Shown here piece after piece: positions 6,320 to 9,310 of a DNA stretch of 9,310 bases; positions within the stretch are counted from its first letter, which is position 1; every line of letters begins with the position of its first letter. Where the stretch lies: NCBI GenBank assembly GCA_015257705.1, contig JABZJR010000022.1:1-9310 (forward strand), read 5' to 3'. The notes under the pieces are model-generated. The model did no database searches, was not told the origin of the DNA, and was given only the letters and a program-made list of their open reading frames with translations. Both the position numbers and the translations under genes were made by a program. The DNA is from Nanosynbacter sp. (GTDB lineage Bacteria; Patescibacteriota; Saccharimonadia; Saccharimonadales; Saccharimonadaceae).

Positions 6320-7399
6320 TTATTTACCGTTGCTTGATTCGCTATTTGCCTCAACTGGGTCAAGCTTGTTGGCGACCGCCCTAGCAGCCCTACCGACAGC
6401 CCTACCAGCTCCCGCAACAGCATTTCTACCAAGATTCAGCATCCAGTTCGCACTCTTGCCAGCAACCCGCGCCAGCTTATCTTCGGCAGATTCCCATTTG
6501 TCGCCGAGAGCCTCTCTGCGAGCTTGTCGTCGTGCGTTTTTACGTTCCCGGGCTTTTTCTGCACGCTCCTTCATGGCTTCCTTAGCTTTATCTATTTCAC
6601 TCTTAGCCTTATCAATTTCTTCCTCGACAGAATCAATCTTACTCTTCTGCTCACTAACATTAAGCTCAGCAAGCTTCAACCCCGCTGCGGCAGCCTCAGC
6701 CAGACCACGCTTTTTAGCAGCCTCCAGGCGCAACTTCTCATTCGCTTGATCAGCTTCAAATGCCTTCTTTGCGGCGTCATGCTCAGCGGCAGCTTTCTTA
6801 GCCTTCTCTTCCGCCTCTTGTCGTATCTTTTCTGCTTCTTCCAACTTGGCGGCAGCCTCTTTTTGCTCTTGCTTAGAGTTTTTTACAGTCTCTTTATTGC
6901 TATCAATTGTCGACTTGTCAGCCTCATTGTCTGTCTTATCCTGCTTTCGCGCTTCGTTATATTTCTGCCTATCCAACTCGCGCTGTTCTTTAGCCTTAGC
7001 CCGAGCTTCCTTGCGTTCTTGACGAGCTTTTTGCCTTTCTTCTTTTCGTGTACGGGCTTCTGAGGCTTTCTGGAGGATAAACTCACGACCGCCCGCAAAC
7101 AATTCCGCAGCCTTATTCTTTGCTTCAGACAAAGTATTGCCTATTTTTTCCTTAGCGCGTCCAGCTCCTTCAGCAACCTGTCCAGGTAATTCAGAACCCC
7201 GACTCACGCCAATATAAAAACTATCTTTCAAACCCTTCCATACGCGACCAAGACCTTCTTTAGCCTTATTCTTCAGTGCGGCAACTTTCTCTTGGCCGTC
7301 AGCAATACGCTCATCGCGCGACTTTGGTATATCCCTAAGCTCATATGTCTTTGTATCAGGCACTGCAGCGTTTGGATTAAATCTTACTTTTTCGCTCAT
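6320..7399 (-). CDS. Long Lys/Glu/Ala-rich coiled-coil protein, unknown function
   Basis: A 359-residue highly charged protein I do not recognise. Residues 1-60 are mixed. Residues 68-115 are an amphipathic LEA-like stretch (GAGRAKEKIGNTLSEAKNK). Residues 115-152 form a very basic Arg/Lys/Glu/Gln block. Residues 165-296 are an uninterrupted predicted coiled coil rich in Lys, Glu and Ala, with a short internal repeat IDKAKSEIDKAKE at 262-274 and a second basic block at 278-296. Residues 315-346 form a Gly/Ala/Arg amphipathic helix (GRAVGRAARAVANKLD). There is no signal peptide, membrane helix or enzyme motif. AAGGA lies five bases before the ATG. It has a strong promoter of its own. Low-complexity composition makes database matches to TolA-like or LEA-like proteins unreliable, so a cytoskeletal, nucleoid or envelope scaffold role would be speculation. 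Confidence 0.85.
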   Translation of the reverse strand: MSEKVRFNPNAAVPDTKTYELRDIPKSRDERIADGQEKVAALKNKAKEGLGRVWKGLKDSFYIGVSRGSELPGQVAEGAGRAKEKIGNTLSEAKNKAAELFAGGREFILQKASEARTRKEERQKARQERKEARAKAKEQRELDRQKYNEARKQDKTDNEADKSTIDSNKETVKNSKQEQKEAAAKLEEAEKIRQEAEEKAKKAAAEHDAAKKAFEADQANEKLRLEAAKKRGLAEAAAAGLKLAELNVSEQKSKIDSVEEEIDKAKSEIDKAKEAMKERAEKARERKNARRQARREALGDKWESAEDKLARVAGKSANWMLNLGRNAVAGAGRAVGRAARAVANKLDPVEANSESSNGK

Positions 7400-7442
7400 A
7401 TCTTTCCTTTTTTGTTTTTACTATCATTTTTGATACGTAACC

Positions 7443-7471
7443 ATACTAGCACATATTTGTGATATTGTCAA
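7443..7471 (-). promoter_or_regulatory. Strong promoter of the coiled-coil gene
   Basis: On the minus strand, a perfect -35 TTGACA (7471-7466) is followed by a 17-base spacer and TAGTAT (7448-7443), preceded by TGC to make an extended -10. The expected start near 7436 gives a leader of about 37 bases with AAGGA before the ATG. It is the closest match to the housekeeping consensus in the window. Confidence 0.88.
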
Positions 7472-7495
7472 TATGCTTATGATAAATATTGACAA
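7465..7495. repeat. Perfect 10-bp inverted repeat over the -35 element (candidate operator)
   Basis: TTGTCAATAT (7465-7474) and ATATTGACAA (7486-7495) are exact reverse complements separated by 11 bases. The left arm contains the -35 of the coiled-coil gene promoter. The centre-to-centre distance of 21 bases is two helical turns, as expected for a dimeric repressor. There is no T tract after it in either direction that would make it a terminator. Confidence 0.6.
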
Positions 7496-7529
7496 AATAA
7501 AAAATCGGCCGCATTATTACAGCCGATTT
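7495..7529 (-). terminator. Intrinsic terminator of rpsB-tsf
   Basis: On the minus strand, AAATCGGC (7529-7522) pairs with GCCGATTT (7509-7502) across a 12-base loop and runs into a T-rich tail (TTTTTTATTTTG). It lies 29 bases after the tsf stop and separates rpsB-tsf from the coiled-coil gene. Confidence 0.9.
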
Positions 7530-7558
7530 CTTTCCAGAGCAATTTTCTAAACTAGGAA

Positions 7559-8155
7559 TTATTCGCTTACGCCCAGCTCAATTCGCTTGAATTGACGAAC
7601 CACAATGTTCTCGCCTAATTTCGCAATTGCTTCCTTAATGTGTTGCTCAACAGTCTTAGAATCGTCCAAAATGTACGCCTGACTCATAAGAACCTGCTCA
7701 GCAAAATGCTTCTTCAATTGACCTTCAACGATCTTTTCGCGCATTTCTTCAGGCTTACTTGCCAAAGATTCGCTCGCCATAAGCTCAGCTTTAACGCGCT
7801 CCATTTCCTCTGCCGGAATGTCAGCCTCAGAAACATACTTTGGGCTCATCGCTGCAATTTGCATTGCAACTTCGTGTGCCAACATCTTAAAGTCATCAAG
7901 TCGAGCCACGAAGTCTGTTTCGCAGTTCACCTCAACGATAACGCCGATTCGGCCAGAGTGAACATAACTTTCGATCAAACCTTCACGGGCTTCACGATCA
8001 CCCTTCTTTTCAGCTTTCGTCAAGCCTTTTTTGCGCATAGCTTCCAAAGCTTTATCGAAATCGCCCTCAGCTTCAACCAAAGCTTTTTTAGCGTCAGTCA
8101 AGCCTACGCCGGTCAATTCGCGCAATTTTTTGATATCATCAACAGAAACGCCCAT
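7559..8155 (-). CDS. tsf: Elongation factor Ts, short form
   Basis: The guanine-nucleotide exchange factor for EF-Tu. The N-terminal UBA-like domain covers about 5-44 (IKKLRELTGVGLTDAKKALVEAEGD). The exchange motif TDFVAR is at 80-85, inside VNCETDFVARLDDF. The classic ending LGENIVVRQFKRIELG covers 180-195. At 198 residues it lacks the second core subdomain and coiled coil of the 283-residue E. coli protein and corresponds to the Thermus-type short form. I set the start at MGVS, one base after the rpsB stop, with GAGGAG seven bases upstream. The frame is open for 12 more codons into the rpsB tail, but those carry no EF-Ts homology. It is co-transcribed with rpsB and ends at the terminator downstream. 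Confidence 0.97.
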   Translation of the reverse strand: MGVSVDDIKKLRELTGVGLTDAKKALVEAEGDFDKALEAMRKKGLTKAEKKGDREAREGLIESYVHSGRIGVIVEVNCETDFVARLDDFKMLAHEVAMQIAAMSPKYVSEADIPAEEMERVKAELMASESLASKPEEMREKIVEGQLKKHFAEQVLMSQAYILDDSKTVEQHIKEAIAKLGENIVVRQFKRIELGVSE

Positions 8156-8156
8156 C

Positions 8157-8885
8157 CTATTTCTCCTCTTTTTTAGCTGGTTTTTCTTCAACCTTTACGC
8201 TACCTGCGCCTTCAGCAACAGCCGCGGTGAAGTAGTCTAATAGCAATTGAATACCCTTAACAGCGTCGTCGTTACCTGGAATTACGTAATCAATTCCTGT
8301 TGGGTTAACGTTGGTGTCAACAATTGCAAATACTGGCACACCCAAAGTTTGAGCCTCACGAACTGCATTTGCGTCGGTCAATGCGTCAACTACAACAACA
8401 GCGCCTGGCTTGCCCATCAAATCCTTAATGCCGCCATATTTCATATTCAAGCTGTCGATTTCCTCCTGGAAACGCTGCACTTCAAGCTTGTTATAACGCT
8501 TTTCCAAGTCACCTGAAGCCATTCGCTTTTCAAGATTCTTCAGCTTCTTAATTTGCTGAGCAATAGTTGAACCGTTAGTCAACATACCACCAATCCAGCG
8601 CTCAACTACGTATGGCTGGTTGATCTTTTCAGCTGCTTCACGAACAACGTCTTTGGCTTGTTTTTTGGTGCCAACGAACAGAACCTTGCGGCCTGATGCG
8701 GCGATTTTTGTCAATTCTGGCAAAGCCTTATCCAAAGCTTCAACAGTCTTAGTCAAGTCAATAATGTGACTATCCTGACGCTTACTGTGAATATATGGCG
8801 CCATCTTTGGGTGCCAGCGGCTGGTTTTGTGTCCAAAATGAACACCTGACTCCAGCAAAGCCTTAATGTCTACCTTTACAGACAT
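8157..8885 (-). CDS. rpsB: Small ribosomal subunit protein S2
   Basis: A 242-residue ribosomal protein of the 30S subunit head/body junction. Signature blocks are GVHFGHKTSRWHPKM at 14-28, RWIGGMLTN at 96-104 and DTNVNPTGIDYVIPGNDDA at 190-208. The coiled-coil part covers about 105-150. A short charged tail (KVEEKPAKKEEK) follows the conserved domain. The start at MSVK has AAGGAG six bases upstream; an ATG seven codons earlier would put that site inside the gene. It heads the rpsB-tsf unit, with its promoter at 8963-8991 and a leader of about 70 bases that folds into a hairpin. Confidence 0.98.
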   Translation of the reverse strand: MSVKVDIKALLESGVHFGHKTSRWHPKMAPYIHSKRQDSHIIDLTKTVEALDKALPELTKIAASGRKVLFVGTKKQAKDVVREAAEKINQPYVVERWIGGMLTNGSTIAQQIKKLKNLEKRMASGDLEKRYNKLEVQRFQEEIDSLNMKYGGIKDLMGKPGAVVVVDALTDANAVREAQTLGVPVFAIVDTNVNPTGIDYVIPGNDDAVKGIQLLLDYFTAAVAEGAGSVKVEEKPAKKEEK

Positions 8886-8904
8886 TCTCTTCTCCTTTTG
8901 CCTC

Positions 8905-8935
8905 ATCCGCTCACGATTTGGAGTGTGAAACGGAT
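8905..8935 (-). promoter_or_regulatory. Hairpin in the rpsB leader, candidate S2 autoregulatory element
   Basis: On the minus strand, ATCCG (8935-8931) pairs with CGGAT (8909-8905). Inside it, TCAC (8928-8925) pairs with GTGA (8914-8911) across a 10-base loop, with a small 2x1 internal loop between the two helices. It ends eight bases before the AAGGAG of rpsB. S2 leaders that bind their own product are known in several bacterial groups; relation to any of them is untested. Confidence 0.5.
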
Positions 8936-8962
8936 TGTGTCATTAAAATTAGTTACCTGGCG

Positions 8963-8991
8963 ATTATACCAAATAGTCAATAAATCTGCAA
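8963..8991 (-). promoter_or_regulatory. Promoter of rpsB-tsf (extended -10)
   Basis: On the minus strand, a weak -35 TTGCAG (8991-8986) precedes a 17-base spacer and a perfect TATAAT (8968-8963) with TGG before it, an extended -10. The expected start near 8956 leaves a leader of about 70 bases. It begins three bases after the stop codon of the upstream gene, and I see no terminator between them. Confidence 0.82.
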
Positions 8992-8994
8992 ATA

Positions 8995-9310
8995 TTACCC
9001 TTTCTCTAGCAATTGTCTGAATCGCGATAAACCATCAAAATCTTCACCATTTCGATACGGTCGTACTATATTTACCAACGCAGGTAAAGTTAATCTATCA
9101 ATTCTCTCCCCCTTGAGAATCCCCCCTTCGATAGCACGATAAGCTATATCATCAACCTCACAGCCAAATGCGCTATCAGTCGAAGAATGTATACCTGTTA
9201 CTCTACTCACACCCCAATCATTATGGTCATTTTTGAGTCTGTAGTAAGCCTCTACAGGATATGTCGCCTCCCCCCACAGAGAGTCCGCACCTATACCATT
9301 ATCAATGTAG
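8995..9310 (-). CDS. 3' end of an unrecognised gene (5' end beyond the window)
   Basis: The minus-strand frame is open from the right edge to a TAA at 8997-8995, giving at least 104 residues. An internal GTG at 9210 could act as a start, but the frame continues upstream without a stop and with normal-looking protein, so this is probably the C-terminus of a longer gene. The visible part is soluble and mixed in charge, with WGEATYPVEAYYRLKNDHND, then FGCEVDDIAYRAIEGGILKG, then LTLPALVNIVRPYRNGEDFD. I recognise no family, signal or membrane segment. It is followed almost at once by the rpsB promoter. Confidence 0.6.
   Translation of the reverse strand, partial: YIDNGIGADSLWGEATYPVEAYYRLKNDHNDWGVSRVTGIHSSTDSAFGCEVDDIAYRAIEGGILKGERIDRLTLPALVNIVRPYRNGEDFDGLSRFRQLLEKG

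Noticed and set aside
6524..7063. A 179-codon plus-strand open frame opposite the coiled-coil gene.
   Set aside because: It is Leu/Ser/Phe-rich low complexity, as expected when a Lys/Glu/Ala coiled coil is read on the other strand. It has no promoter or ribosome binding site.
7377..7427. A 16-codon upstream reading frame in the leader of the coiled-coil gene, overlapping its start out of frame.
   Set aside because: It has no ribosome binding site, and in A-rich leader sequence such a frame is easily due to chance.
7489..7517. A plus-strand TTGACA-17-CATTAT promoter-like pair.
   Set aside because: It would drive transcription antisense into the rpsB-tsf terminator and tsf. The TTGACA is explained by the inverted repeat.
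7640..8176. A 178-codon plus-strand open frame opposite tsf.
   Set aside because: It mirrors the tsf codons, and its translation (Phe/Leu/His-rich) resembles no protein family.
8886..8906. A seven-codon N-terminal extension of S2.
   Set aside because: The extension encodes the AAGGAG ribosome binding site, and the S2 family begins at the downstream ATG.
1..9310. A recoded UGA, as in SR1/Gracilibacteria.
   Set aside because: Core genes such as uppS and the DUF5663-like gene end normally at TGA, and no conserved protein needs an in-frame TGA to be read.
1..9310. Insertion sequences, CRISPR arrays, tRNA or rRNA genes.
   Set aside because: I saw no transposase, regularly spaced repeats or cloverleaf sequences. 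Nearly all of the window is accounted for by the listed genes and control regions.

Overview
The window is a compact bacterial chromosome segment carrying a housekeeping cluster, almost all read on the minus strand. From right to left, in the direction of transcription, it holds: the 3' end of an unrecognised gene; rpsB; tsf; a long Lys/Glu/Ala-rich coiled-coil gene; a small acidic DUF5663-like gene; recF (the only plus-strand gene); frr; a small nucleotidyltransferase-fold gene; uppS; rseP; a CPBP-family membrane protease; and proS, cut by the left edge. The standard genetic code fits every gene.

The backbone rpsB-tsf-frr-uppS-rseP-proS is the classic bacterial order (compare rpsB-tsf-pyrH-frr-uppS-cdsA-dxr-rseP-proS in Firmicutes), but pyrH, cdsA and dxr are absent. 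Unfamiliar small genes and recF sit among the retained ones. Loss of nucleotide, phospholipid and isoprenoid genes, a short EF-Ts, a ProRS without its editing insert, a DUF5663-like protein and many overlapping genes together suggest a reduced-genome Candidate Phyla Radiation bacterium. Saccharibacteria (TM7) is my best guess; this is inference from gene content, not a search.

The transcription units can be read in some detail. rpsB-tsf starts at an extended -10 promoter (8963-8991), has a hairpin leader, and ends at an intrinsic terminator (7495-7529). The coiled-coil gene has a near-consensus promoter (7443-7471) overlapped by a perfect 10-bp inverted repeat. The DUF5663-like gene may be read through from it, or from its own promoter placed so close that the mRNA would be leaderless. 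recF and frr diverge from a 90-bp region with two extended -10 promoters. recF also looks leaderless, and it converges on the DUF5663-like gene at a shared bidirectional terminator (5891-5930). From frr leftwards the genes overlap or nearly touch (1-nt overlap, 8-nt overlap, ATGA, 20-nt overlap, 11-nt gap), which indicates one translationally coupled operon frr-NTase-uppS-rseP-CPBP-proS.

By role, the window combines translation (S2, EF-Ts, RRF, ProRS), DNA repair (RecF), cell-envelope lipid carrier synthesis (UppS) and membrane proteolysis (RseP, CPBP), plus three proteins of unknown role. No RNA genes, mobile elements or CRISPR arrays were seen.
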